The notes under the pieces are model-generated. The model did not search any database. It worked only from the letters and a program-made list of their open reading frames with translations, and was not told where the DNA came from. Positions 8,601-16,505 of a stretch of 64,000 bases of DNA are shown here, one piece after another; position 1 is the stretch's first letter, and the number at the start of each line of letters is the position of its first letter. The stretch lies in NCBI GenBank assembly GCA_038210495.1, contig JBBQWR010000027.1:1-64000 (forward strand), given 5' to 3'. Source of the DNA: JBBQWR01 sp038210495 (GTDB taxonomy: Bacteria; Planctomycetota; Planctomycetia; Pirellulales; DATAWG01). Made by a program: the position numbers and the translations under genes.

Positions 8601-9272
8601 TTGGATAATTTCAAGCTCGCCGAATTGCGACGCCGGTATCACGTCGTGACGACGCAATTCGAGTTCGCGGGCCACTCGATCGAGCTCTATCGGCCGCGCA
8701 GCGCCGACGAACTGATTTGCGACGACGATTTCAATCGCGATGAACGGCTGCCTTATTGGGCGGAGATTTGGCCTAGCGCCGTCGCGCTTGCCCGCCGTTT
8801 GGAAAACGAGGACGCCGGTGGAAAGCAACTGCTCGAACTGGGCTGCGGTTCGGGACTGGTGACGACCGTTGCCGCCAAACTCGGATTTTCCGTCACCGCG
8901 ACGGACTACTATCCTGAGGCACTGGAGTTCGCCGAGTTTAACGCCTGTCACAACGGTTGCTCATTGGCGGCGACCCGCGTGATCGATTGGCGCGAGTTGC
9001 CGGCCGATCTGGGCGCGTTCGATTGGGTCGTCGCGGCCGATGTGCTTTATGAACGAGCGTATGCGGAATTGATCGCGGCCGCGTTTGCGGCGACGCTCAA
9101 GCCCAATGGGCGCGGCGTCGTGACCGATCCACAGCGACCGAAAGCCGCTGTATTTCCCGACTTTTGTCGGCAGCGCCAACTCGCGGTTGCCAAGGGAGGT
9201 GGAGAATCATTCGAATGCGGCCAGCAGCGACAAGCGGTCGACATTTACGAAATTCATCGAATACCCGGATGA
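8601..9272 (+). CDS. Class I SAM-dependent methyltransferase (METTL21/ETFB-lysine type)
   Basis: The product is 223 aa from a TTG start at 8601. Motif I, LELGCGSG, lies at 78-85, followed by an acidic TATDYYPEAL strand end. Upstream is PYWAEIWPSAVALA (51-64), and after motif II comes DVLYE, the pattern of the METTL21/nicotinamide-N-methyltransferase-like group whose known members methylate protein lysines. The substrate cannot be inferred here. It is divergent from the RNase H-like gene and stands alone. No other start with a better ribosome site was found, so the exact start is uncertain. Confidence 0.8.
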   Translation: MDNFKLAELRRRYHVVTTQFEFAGHSIELYRPRSADELICDDDFNRDERLPYWAEIWPSAVALARRLENEDAGGKQLLELGCGSGLVTTVAAKLGFSVTATDYYPEALEFAEFNACHNGCSLAATRVIDWRELPADLGAFDWVVAADVLYERAYAELIAAAFAATLKPNGRGVVTDPQRPKAAVFPDFCRQRQLAVAKGGGESFECGQQRQAVDIYEIHRIPG

Positions 9273-9538
9273 AAACTAGTCATGCCGTCACAATCGACGG
9301 CGACCGACGCAATGTACGGCAGACGTAAATTCAAAGGCAACGGCGCCGCCCCCCATACTGGCGCCATTTTGACGAATATCTAATCTCCCTGCTCGCGTTT
9401 GGTTGCGTAGCCCAATCCGTCCGGCTTATGATGAATGCCTTGCCGCGCCGGGCGACCACCAGTGCCTCGCGCCTAACTCGCCATCACGCCCGATTGACGA
9501 CCTCGCCTGGACCGTTCGGGCACGAAAAAGGATGCTCC

Positions 9539-10093
9539 GTGTCGGACGACCACGTGCTCATCGAAGCGGCTCAGCACGGCAATCGGGCCGCGTTCGAGGC
9601 GATCATTCAGCGCCATCAGGCGGCCATCTATGGCTACCTGCGTTCGCGACTGCTGGTGCCGGCGGACGCCGAGGACCTGTGCCAAGAGGTGTTTCTCCGC
9701 TCCTATACGGCCCATGCGCACTTCGACAGCCCGGTGATGGTTCGTCCGTGGCTGATCGGCATCGCGCGAAATCTGCTCCGAGAGCGAATCCGCAAGCTGA
9801 GGCGCCGCCGCGAGGTTGTGTGGACGGAGCTATGCCTGGAGCTCGAAACCCTGCTGCCGGCCGGCGAGGATCAATTCGACTCGGCCGTGGAGTTGTTGCC
9901 GGACTGCCTCGACTCGCTGGGCCCCACGGCCCGCGAGGCGCTGGATATGCATTACCGCGGCTGCCTGCGGTTGTCGGACATCGGCAGCCGCTTGCACCGT
10001 AGCCAAGGCGCCGTGAAGCTGCTGATGTTCCGAGCCCGACAGGCTCTACGTCTTTGTCTCACCGGAAAACTGCAAAGCGGATCTCATGACTGA
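9539..10093 (+). CDS. ECF-type RNA polymerase sigma factor
   Basis: The product is 184 aa from the GTG at 9539, which is preceded by AAAAGGA with 6 nt spacing; an upstream ATG at 9428 lacks such a site. Region 2 is DAEDLCQEVFLRSY with the -10 binding helix after it (FDSPVMVRPWLIGIARN). Region 4 is the helix-turn-helix LRLSDIGSRLHRSQGAVKLLMFRARQAL. There is no extra C-terminal domain. Its stop overlaps the next gene by 8 nt (ATGACTGA), a tight translational coupling that suggests the downstream membrane protein is its regulator or partner. ECF sigma factors coupled to large membrane proteins are common in planctomycetes. Confidence 0.92.
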   Translation: MSDDHVLIEAAQHGNRAAFEAIIQRHQAAIYGYLRSRLLVPADAEDLCQEVFLRSYTAHAHFDSPVMVRPWLIGIARNLLRERIRKLRRRREVVWTELCLELETLLPAGEDQFDSAVELLPDCLDSLGPTAREALDMHYRGCLRLSDIGSRLHRSQGAVKLLMFRARQALRLCLTGKLQSGSHD

Positions 10094-13000
10094 CAAAGAA
10101 CTCATCGCCTTGGTCGAATCGAAACTGCCGCAAGAGTTGACGCTCGATGAGATCGAGCTCATCCGGCAGCGGATGCGCACGTCGGCCACGGTCCGCGAGG
10201 CGCTCTCGGCGCAGCTCAAGCTCGATCAGTATCTGGCCGGCGTCATCGGCAAGGTCGAGCTATCGGCCGAGCGGGTGTTCGCGGGGGGCGCAAGCGGACG
10301 GCGTCGGACGAGCGTGTTCGCGTGGATGGGCTGGACGGTCTGCCTGCTGCTGGTGGGTTTTGTCGTCGCAATGCTGGCGTGGCCCATGCTCGCGCCTCCT
10401 TTCGGTCGAGATCGCGATCGGGATACGGCCGCCGCTGGTGGCGCCTTTCCCAAAGCGGGAATCGAAGGCGCCGTGGCTGGGTCCGTGACCGATCAACCGG
10501 CGGACGGAAGCAATGGCGATCCCAATCAGAAACCTGGACCTGGCGAAGTCGCCGTGCAAGGCGCGCCACGAAGGACCGATCCGGCGGTGGGTCCAGTCGG
10601 CTTCAATCCCAATGGCCAAGCCGCGGGCGCCATCAAAGTGACGGGCAATCGTATCGAGCTCGCGGCGTCCGCGTCGACGCACTCGAAAAATTGCCTCGTG
10701 GATCGCGATTCATGGGGAGCCAAAATCGAGGGTAACAGCGGCGTGCTGCATTCGACCGGCAAGAAGGCGTCGGTGAGTTACGAATTTCCCGCCACGCTCG
10801 GCGGGATGTACCGGCTCGATCTGAAGTACGCGGCCGCCGAAAGTTGCCCCGTGCGATTGACCATCAATGGCGTGAATGTCAAAGAAATCGCCGCCGCCGA
10901 GGTAACGGGCAGTTGGTTCGCCGACGGTCAGCGCGAGTTTCGCGAAGGATCGTTTCCGCTCAAGGCCGGTCTCAACAAACTGCGGATCGAAGCCAAAGGG
11001 CAATTGCCGCACCTCAGCCGGCTCACGCTGACGCTCGATCAGCCGGCAGTCGCCGTGGCGCCGAAAAATCCGATTCTCCCGTGGCGAACGGAAAGCCAAC
11101 TCGGTGGTCCGCCCCGGCCGATGGATGAGATCGCCTACGACGGATTCGACAGCATCGTATCTCCGCCGTCGCAGGACGACGCCAAGCGTTGGTTTACGCC
11201 CGTGCAAGGCAACGTGTCGCAGCGAGATTACAACGGCATGCGACTTCCGGTCTTGGACGGAGTGAATCGATTCAATCCGCTGATGGCTGAGGACTCGGTC
11301 CTGCGGCTCTCGTTTTTCGAGAACCAATGGCTAACGCTGCATTTCTGGCGCGGCAAGACCGGACTGACCCTGCGGATGCAACCGGATAAAGGCACGCTCG
11401 TGGCCTATCAGGTCAACCGACAGGCCAACCCCAATCAGCCCCTGCGGGTTTTGGCGGGCACGGACCAGGACCGGAACCACCGGACGAATCCCTCGCAGAT
11501 GCCGGCCCGGTTTGATATCCGCTTTCACAAGGGACTGCTGCTAATTAGCCGGGGCGAGGTCGAATTGATGCGAGTGCCCTATGAGGGAATGCCTGACGAA
11601 GTGATTTTCGACGGGCATTGTTTGATTCGCGGTCTGGGCCTGGTGCGGACGTCGAGCGAGCCGTTGGCGGAAGCGGCAGCGAAGCCGATCGCCCGGGATT
11701 TTGCTCGCCCGGCCGAACTCGTTTGGAATTCCGAACTGCCGAAAGAAATTGAGATGGCGAAATTGCCCGACGGCGCGATCGAGCTGAAATCTCAGCAGTC
11801 GGCTCGGCCGGGCTGGATCTCCTTTTCGCTGCCGGACGGCGGCCTCGGGCTGCGAGAATTGATTGTCGAGGTCGATGATGTTTCGCCCGGGTCGCACATC
11901 GGCCTGGGCAAAGGCCGTGGCGAGCCCAAATACACGGTCGGGTTCTTCAAAGACAACAACACGGGCAGTTTGTCGTTCCGGCCGAGCAACTACGGCGATG
12001 CCTCGATGGATTGCGGCGTCGATTACAACGGCGCCCGGACTTCGGGCTACGCCGCCAAACATCAATGGCTGAAATTCATCGGCGGCGCCGGGCTAAAATG
12101 TTCGACCAGCATCGACGGCGTTCACTGGACTCCCTGGCTGACGCCCATCGACAATGTCGAAGCCCCGCTGACTCATGTGTCGATGTGGCTGGCGCAAGGC
12201 GGACAGCCGCGCGGTATGAAGCTTCGCCGCATCACGCTGCGGAAGTTGGAGACGATCGATTCACTGGCAGGGCCTGAGTTGTTGGCAAAGGCGCCGACGA
12301 TTAGTCCCGGCGACTTCAATGTTTGGAACAACGAAGTCACCCGCCTGCAGCCACCCGGCACGGCGAAGAGCGCCTGGCGCCGCGCGTGTGCGATCAAGAC
12401 GATCGCGGCCGGAGGCAACACCGATCAAGTCCGCCGCATCATCGACCAACTGCTCGATGAAGTCATGGCTGCCGCCAGGCCGGTAGACGAGCAACTAGCC
12501 AGGCTCGACGAGTTTGCCCTGCTGACGAACTTCGCGCACGACCCCAACGGAGCGACAAATTTCCTCGAGCGTTATGCCGAATTGGCCGAGCAATCCTGGG
12601 GCGAAGGGAATCAGCGCCCGTGGTCGACGATTGTCCCCACGATCGCCAAGAGTCCAGTTTGGTGCGAGCCCGCTTATGGCGTCAAGCTAGACCGGCTTCA
12701 GCGAGCCGAACTTCTTGCCTCGATCTACGCCGGCAAGGTGCGCGATACGCAACGAACGCTCGCGGCCCTGCGACTGAGCAATGTTCAAGACCCGATTTTG
12801 AATTTCGCGGGCGATTGGCTCACGCGCCAGGGCGAAACGGACATCGCCGTCGAGCGGCCAAGGTCTCGCGGCGCCCGTCCGCACCCGCTGGTCGAAGAGC
12901 TCAACAAAGAGGGTTTCAATCTGCTTGGCGATTTTTTCGCGGCGCTGGAGAGCAAAGCCTATCGCGACGCCTGCCAGTTGGTCACATCGACCGACACGAC

Positions 13001-14918
13001 GGATACGCTCGGGCTCTGGCCCGACCCGCGCGATCCACAGCTTCTGGTTTCGGTCAACGGCGCGATCGATCTAGCGATGAAGAATGACGTAGATCTGCGT
13101 AAAACGATGCTCCAAGAATTCGGCCCGCTGGGCATGTTGCAAGTAAAGCAGGCGATCGGCGAGGCCGACAGCCCGGGGGTCGCGGCCGTTGTCGCGCGAT
13201 TCCGCGGCACGGAAGCGGCCGCGATGGCCTGCGTTTGGCTCGGCGATCGGGCGATGTCGACCGGCGATTTCGCCAAAGCGCGCGGCTACTATCGCCAAGC
13301 CCGCGGCATCGGTGGCTCAAATAGCGGCGCCTCGGTCGCTGCCCGCGATCGATTGGCCGCCGCCATGATGGGGCAAGACTCCGGTTCCCCCGCGCAGGCC
13401 AACGTCAACATGGGGGATGTGCAGATCGGGGCAAAGGAATTTGAAGCTCTCGTGGCCGAAATGGTTCGCGTGCATGGAGGGCCCGGCGCCGCGATCGGTG
13501 CGGCAGTCCCCCTCAGTCCGATCCTGGCGCCGGCGCCGACCGGTTTTGAATTGCGTGAAATCGGTCGATTGGACGGTGAACTGGGAGATAACCCCGGCGA
13601 CTGGAATCCGACCATTCCACAACACGATCAGCGGACGACGTTCATCACGCCCGAGCGCGATAACACCCGATTTGTCGTTCCGGACTTTCGCGGCGAACCG
13701 ATGTTTCGCCAGCTCGATTGGGCGGCCCGGCAGATCGCCACGGCTGGCGACGGGGATTGGCTGTTCGTGAGCAATCGCTTCCAGGTTGCAGCCTACAGCC
13801 TAAAGGACGGCGCTCGCAAATGGCAGACTGGCGTGGGCGGCGAGCACGCCCACACGCACGATTGGTCGCTGACGGCCATGCGGCCAGTCGTCGTCGGCAA
13901 ACGGCTCTATGTGCGGCGCTTGATCCGCCGTGACAACGACTCGGCGCCCGAACTGGCGGCGCTCGACAAGGAGAATGGCCAAGTCGCGTGGCGCACTCGG
14001 CCGGGGCTGAAGGTCGTGTCCGATCCGCTTTGGACTCCGCAAGGCCTTGTCGCCCTCACCATGTCGCGCGCCGATCAGCAGAGCAATCTCTATCTGTCGA
14101 CGTTCAATCCGTCGGATGGCGTGGTCGTCGCGCAGGAGCGACTGGCGACGCTGCGCGAAACGTGGTGGCAACAGCGGACGTGCCAGCTATCGACGGCCGG
14201 CGGCAATCTGATCGCCGTGTTCGGCGGCGCCGTGTTGTGCTGCGACCCGAGCGGCAAGACGCGATGGGTCCGCCGGCAAGAGTGGATCGCGCCGCAAGAA
14301 GATCCGGATTGGGCGCGGCAGTATCAGCAGCCCGTCATTGCCTGGAAGGATCGCTTGCTCGTCGCGCAACCGGGCGTGGCTTGCGTCGAGTGCATCGACG
14401 CGGACAGCGGCGCCCTCGTCTGGCGGAAACTCATACCCGGTCTGCGCCGCATGAGCGGCATGGTGGACGATCGGTTGATCGTCGAGTCGCAGACGGGCCT
14501 CATGGCTCTTTCGGCCGACAAGGGCCAGTCGCTCTGGCGCCACTTGGCCGGCGATCTGCTGGATGCTCAGCTTTGCGGTGGGCCCGGTGGTATTCTATAT
14601 GCTCGCCGGGAAAAGGCGCCGGATAGTGCCCTCCGGCCAGTGCTCGTATGGCTCGATCCGCAAACCGGCCGGCCCCGGGCCACCTTCGCGCTCGAACCGC
14701 TCAAGCATGCGTTTCCGGTGTTTGGTCCTTTCGCGTCAGGGCAAAATCGGCTCTTCGCAATAGCCGGCGGCGGCGAAAACGAAGCCGCGCGGTCGGTCTA
14801 CGAGCTCGTTCCCAAGGGCGCCGCCAATATGGTTCGGCTGCCGGGCAATCAAGCCACTCGTTCCAATGCCGCTGCTTCGCCCAACGCCGTGAAATTAGCG
14901 GTAAGCAGCGGGAATTAA
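10086..14918 (+). CDS. Giant membrane-anchored protein with sandwich domains and C-terminal PQQ-like beta-propeller; putative sigma-factor partner
   Basis: The product is 1610 aa. Residues 1-75 are cytoplasmic and helical (LTLDEIELIRQRMRTSATVREALSAQ), one transmembrane helix follows at ~77-99 (WTVCLLLVGFVVAMLAWPML), and the remainder should be outside the cytoplasm. Residues ~195-320 look like a carbohydrate-binding beta sandwich (a GGMYRLDLKY strand). The middle resembles planctomycete-specific secreted domains. From ~1190 there is a PQQ-type propeller, with blades such as LFVSNRFQVAAYSLKDGARKW and LAALDKENGQVAWR. The 8-nt overlap with the sigma gene and the topology suggest an anti-sigma or sensor, but no zinc anti-sigma HxxxCxxC motif is seen. 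Function beyond topology is inference. Confidence 0.75.
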   Translation: MTDKELIALVESKLPQELTLDEIELIRQRMRTSATVREALSAQLKLDQYLAGVIGKVELSAERVFAGGASGRRRTSVFAWMGWTVCLLLVGFVVAMLAWPMLAPPFGRDRDRDTAAAGGAFPKAGIEGAVAGSVTDQPADGSNGDPNQKPGPGEVAVQGAPRRTDPAVGPVGFNPNGQAAGAIKVTGNRIELAASASTHSKNCLVDRDSWGAKIEGNSGVLHSTGKKASVSYEFPATLGGMYRLDLKYAAAESCPVRLTINGVNVKEIAAAEVTGSWFADGQREFREGSFPLKAGLNKLRIEAKGQLPHLSRLTLTLDQPAVAVAPKNPILPWRTESQLGGPPRPMDEIAYDGFDSIVSPPSQDDAKRWFTPVQGNVSQRDYNGMRLPVLDGVNRFNPLMAEDSVLRLSFFENQWLTLHFWRGKTGLTLRMQPDKGTLVAYQVNRQANPNQPLRVLAGTDQDRNHRTNPSQMPARFDIRFHKGLLLISRGEVELMRVPYEGMPDEVIFDGHCLIRGLGLVRTSSEPLAEAAAKPIARDFARPAELVWNSELPKEIEMAKLPDGAIELKSQQSARPGWISFSLPDGGLGLRELIVEVDDVSPGSHIGLGKGRGEPKYTVGFFKDNNTGSLSFRPSNYGDASMDCGVDYNGARTSGYAAKHQWLKFIGGAGLKCSTSIDGVHWTPWLTPIDNVEAPLTHVSMWLAQGGQPRGMKLRRITLRKLETIDSLAGPELLAKAPTISPGDFNVWNNEVTRLQPPGTAKSAWRRACAIKTIAAGGNTDQVRRIIDQLLDEVMAAARPVDEQLARLDEFALLTNFAHDPNGATNFLERYAELAEQSWGEGNQRPWSTIVPTIAKSPVWCEPAYGVKLDRLQRAELLASIYAGKVRDTQRTLAALRLSNVQDPILNFAGDWLTRQGETDIAVERPRSRGARPHPLVEELNKEGFNLLGDFFAALESKAYRDACQLVTSTDTTDTLGLWPDPRDPQLLVSVNGAIDLAMKNDVDLRKTMLQEFGPLGMLQVKQAIGEADSPGVAAVVARFRGTEAAAMACVWLGDRAMSTGDFAKARGYYRQARGIGGSNSGASVAARDRLAAAMMGQDSGSPAQANVNMGDVQIGAKEFEALVAEMVRVHGGPGAAIGAAVPLSPILAPAPTGFELREIGRLDGELGDNPGDWNPTIPQHDQRTTFITPERDNTRFVVPDFRGEPMFRQLDWAARQIATAGDGDWLFVSNRFQVAAYSLKDGARKWQTGVGGEHAHTHDWSLTAMRPVVVGKRLYVRRLIRRDNDSAPELAALDKENGQVAWRTRPGLKVVSDPLWTPQGLVALTMSRADQQSNLYLSTFNPSDGVVVAQERLATLRETWWQQRTCQLSTAGGNLIAVFGGAVLCCDPSGKTRWVRRQEWIAPQEDPDWARQYQQPVIAWKDRLLVAQPGVACVECIDADSGALVWRKLIPGLRRMSGMVDDRLIVESQTGLMALSADKGQSLWRHLAGDLLDAQLCGGPGGILYARREKAPDSALRPVLVWLDPQTGRPRATFALEPLKHAFPVFGPFASGQNRLFAIAGGGENEAARSVYELVPKGAANMVRLPGNQATRSNAAASPNAVKLAVSSGN

Positions 14919-14939
14919 AGCAAGTGCCGTCAGAGCTTC

Positions 14940-14990
14940 GCACGAAGTAAGCGAATCTAATCGACGACCCCTCGCGCTTACTTCGTGCGC
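14940..14990. terminator. Perfect 15-bp inverted repeat after the giant propeller gene (family 3)
   Basis: CGCACGAAGTAAGCG at 14940-14954 and CGCTTACTTCGTGCG at 14976-14990 are perfect inverse copies with a 21-nt loop. The element starts 22 nt after the stop codon at 14918. There is no T-run, so it is at best a candidate terminator or mRNA 3' stabiliser. A related element lies at 47338-47422. Confidence 0.6.
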
Positions 14991-15109
14991 GGCTCTAGCG
15001 GCCCCTGGCCGAAGCAATTTGAACTTTTTTTCCAGGATTTTGCGTAACTTTCCCCTCCCGTTAATCATATTAAGAATGCCACTCCCTGGCGCGGCTGTTC
15101 GGCCGACTC

Positions 15110-15154
15110 GACGAAAATCGGGCAGTGACGAAAATCGCATAGTGACGAAAATCG
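15110..15154 (+). repeat. Three 17-bp-spaced iterons GACGAAAATCG upstream of the prenyltransferase-repeat gene
   Basis: GACGAAAATCG occurs at 15110-15120, 15127-15137 and 15144-15154, an exact 17-bp period; the last two copies share AGTGACGAAAATCGC. They end 7-16 nt before the start codon. The placement fits an operator or a translation-control site, though simple slippage duplication is possible. Confidence 0.6.
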
Positions 15155-15170
15155 CACAGAGATGCCCTGC

Positions 15171-16316
15171 ATGAAACTTAGCAGTACGGCGGTATTGACC
15201 GCAGTCGCGATTTTGATCGGCTCACTGACGCCCGGCGCCGCTCGAGCCGAAGGGGATTGGGAAATCACGCCGCAGAGCGAAGCCGCAGTGGAACGCGGTC
15301 TCAGTTGGCTCGCCCAAAACCAAGACTCCGAGGGGAATTGGCATTCAAACGACCTGGGCCTGGTGAGCATGGGCGCTTTGGCGTTTCTTGCCAACGGCCA
15401 TCTGCCGGGCCGCGGCAAGTATGGCCCCAACGTCGAAAAGGCGCTGAACTACGTCGTGACCCACGCCAAGCCTTCCGGCCTGTTGAACATGGCCGATGGT
15501 CACCGCGACATGTACAACCACGGCCTGTCGACGTTCGTGCTGGGCCAAGCCTACGGCATGACCAACGACTCGCGAATCGGCGGAGTGCTTGAACGGGCGC
15601 TAAAACTAACGGCCAACACCCAGTGCAAAGACGGTGGCTGGGACTACACGGCCAGTGTCCAAGACGCCGGCCACGATCTGAGTCTCGCCGTGATGCAGGC
15701 CAAGGCCCTGCGAAGCGCCGTGGATAGCGGCTTCGAAGTCCCTCCTGACGTCATCAAATTGGCCATCCGCGACGTCCGCGAGCACTACAGTTCGCGCGCC
15801 GGCAACCAGGGAAGCGAAGCCGAGCAGCAGCGCGAGGCCGGTCAATTCACTTATACAAAGGGGGGCGGCGGGCCGTCGGTGGCGATGGCTGCGGCCGGCG
15901 TCGTCTGCTTGCAAGAGTTCGGCCAATACGACGATTGGCGAATCGCCAAGAACATGGAAGTCATCACCGCCACGGTCAAGCAGCTAAAACCGAACACCAA
16001 TCACGATGGCCGCCCGGGAATCCAGGGCGGCGCCTATGCCGTGTACTATGTCGCGCAGGCCATGTATCAGGTCGGCGGTCCGGCTTGGAAAGAGGGCTAT
16101 CCGCTGCTTCGCGATCACTTGATCTCATGCCAAGTTCACATGCCCGGCGACGCGAAACAAGACGGCATGTGGCACGACACGCAATACCTGGGCGGGCCGC
16201 CGGGCGATTTATATTCGACCAGCGTCGCTTGTTTCGCCCTCGCGATTCCCAACCGTTACCTTCCGATTTTGCAAGAAGGCAAGATCAAGCAGTACCAAGC
16301 CAAAACCGGCGAATAG
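15171..16316 (+). CDS. Secreted prenyltransferase/squalene-cyclase-repeat protein
   Basis: The product is 381 aa from ATG 15171 (MKLSSTAVLTAV), chosen for a clean signal peptide with cleavage near ARA-EG; ATG 15162 would add three residues. The mature protein has the alpha/alpha toroid repeats of squalene cyclases and prenyltransferases: VERGLSWLAQNQDSEGNW, TQCKDGGWDY and a GGPPGDLYSTSVACFAL segment. The DxDD catalytic motif of class II terpene cyclases is not visible, and it is exported, so a terpene cyclase role is unlikely. Such proteins commonly sit beside MoxR/vWA genes in planctomycetes. It is the first gene of a co-directional run to 30010. Function unknown. Confidence 0.8.
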   Translation: MKLSSTAVLTAVAILIGSLTPGAARAEGDWEITPQSEAAVERGLSWLAQNQDSEGNWHSNDLGLVSMGALAFLANGHLPGRGKYGPNVEKALNYVVTHAKPSGLLNMADGHRDMYNHGLSTFVLGQAYGMTNDSRIGGVLERALKLTANTQCKDGGWDYTASVQDAGHDLSLAVMQAKALRSAVDSGFEVPPDVIKLAIRDVREHYSSRAGNQGSEAEQQREAGQFTYTKGGGGPSVAMAAAGVVCLQEFGQYDDWRIAKNMEVITATVKQLKPNTNHDGRPGIQGGAYAVYYVAQAMYQVGGPAWKEGYPLLRDHLISCQVHMPGDAKQDGMWHDTQYLGGPPGDLYSTSVACFALAIPNRYLPILQEGKIKQYQAKTGE

Positions 16317-16387
16317 ATCGAAGGCTAACCCGATGCGTCAGCGAGGAGTGTGGTCGAAATGCCTCGCTAACGCTTCGGGTTAGTAAC

Positions 16388-16479
16388 GTAGGTCAGGCAT
16401 CCTGCCTGACATGCATACCGCTGAAGATAGTCAACCGCGAAGTTAAGTTCACTCCCGTCAGGCAGGTTGCCTGACCTAC
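16388..16479. repeat. Dispersed inverted-repeat element, family 2 (copy 1)
   Basis: GTAGGTCAGGCA at 16388-16399 and TGCCTGACCTAC at 16468-16479 are perfect inverse outer arms. Each end is also a hairpin (16392-16410 and 16457-16475). It lies between the prenyltransferase-repeat gene and the BatA-type gene. Related copies: 42747-42852, 43837-43941 and a single hairpin at 55623-55641. Confidence 0.85.
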
Positions 16480-16505
16480 TTGCCCGCCCCGATTTTTCAC
16501 ACGCG

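Noticed and set aside
8466..8951. 161-codon minus-strand frame opposite the methyltransferase
   Set aside because: Methyltransferase motifs on the plus strand explain the region; the minus frame has no recognisable pattern.
15171..16316. Squalene-hopene cyclase
   Set aside because: Signal peptide, half the expected length and no DxDD motif; only the toroid repeats are shared.
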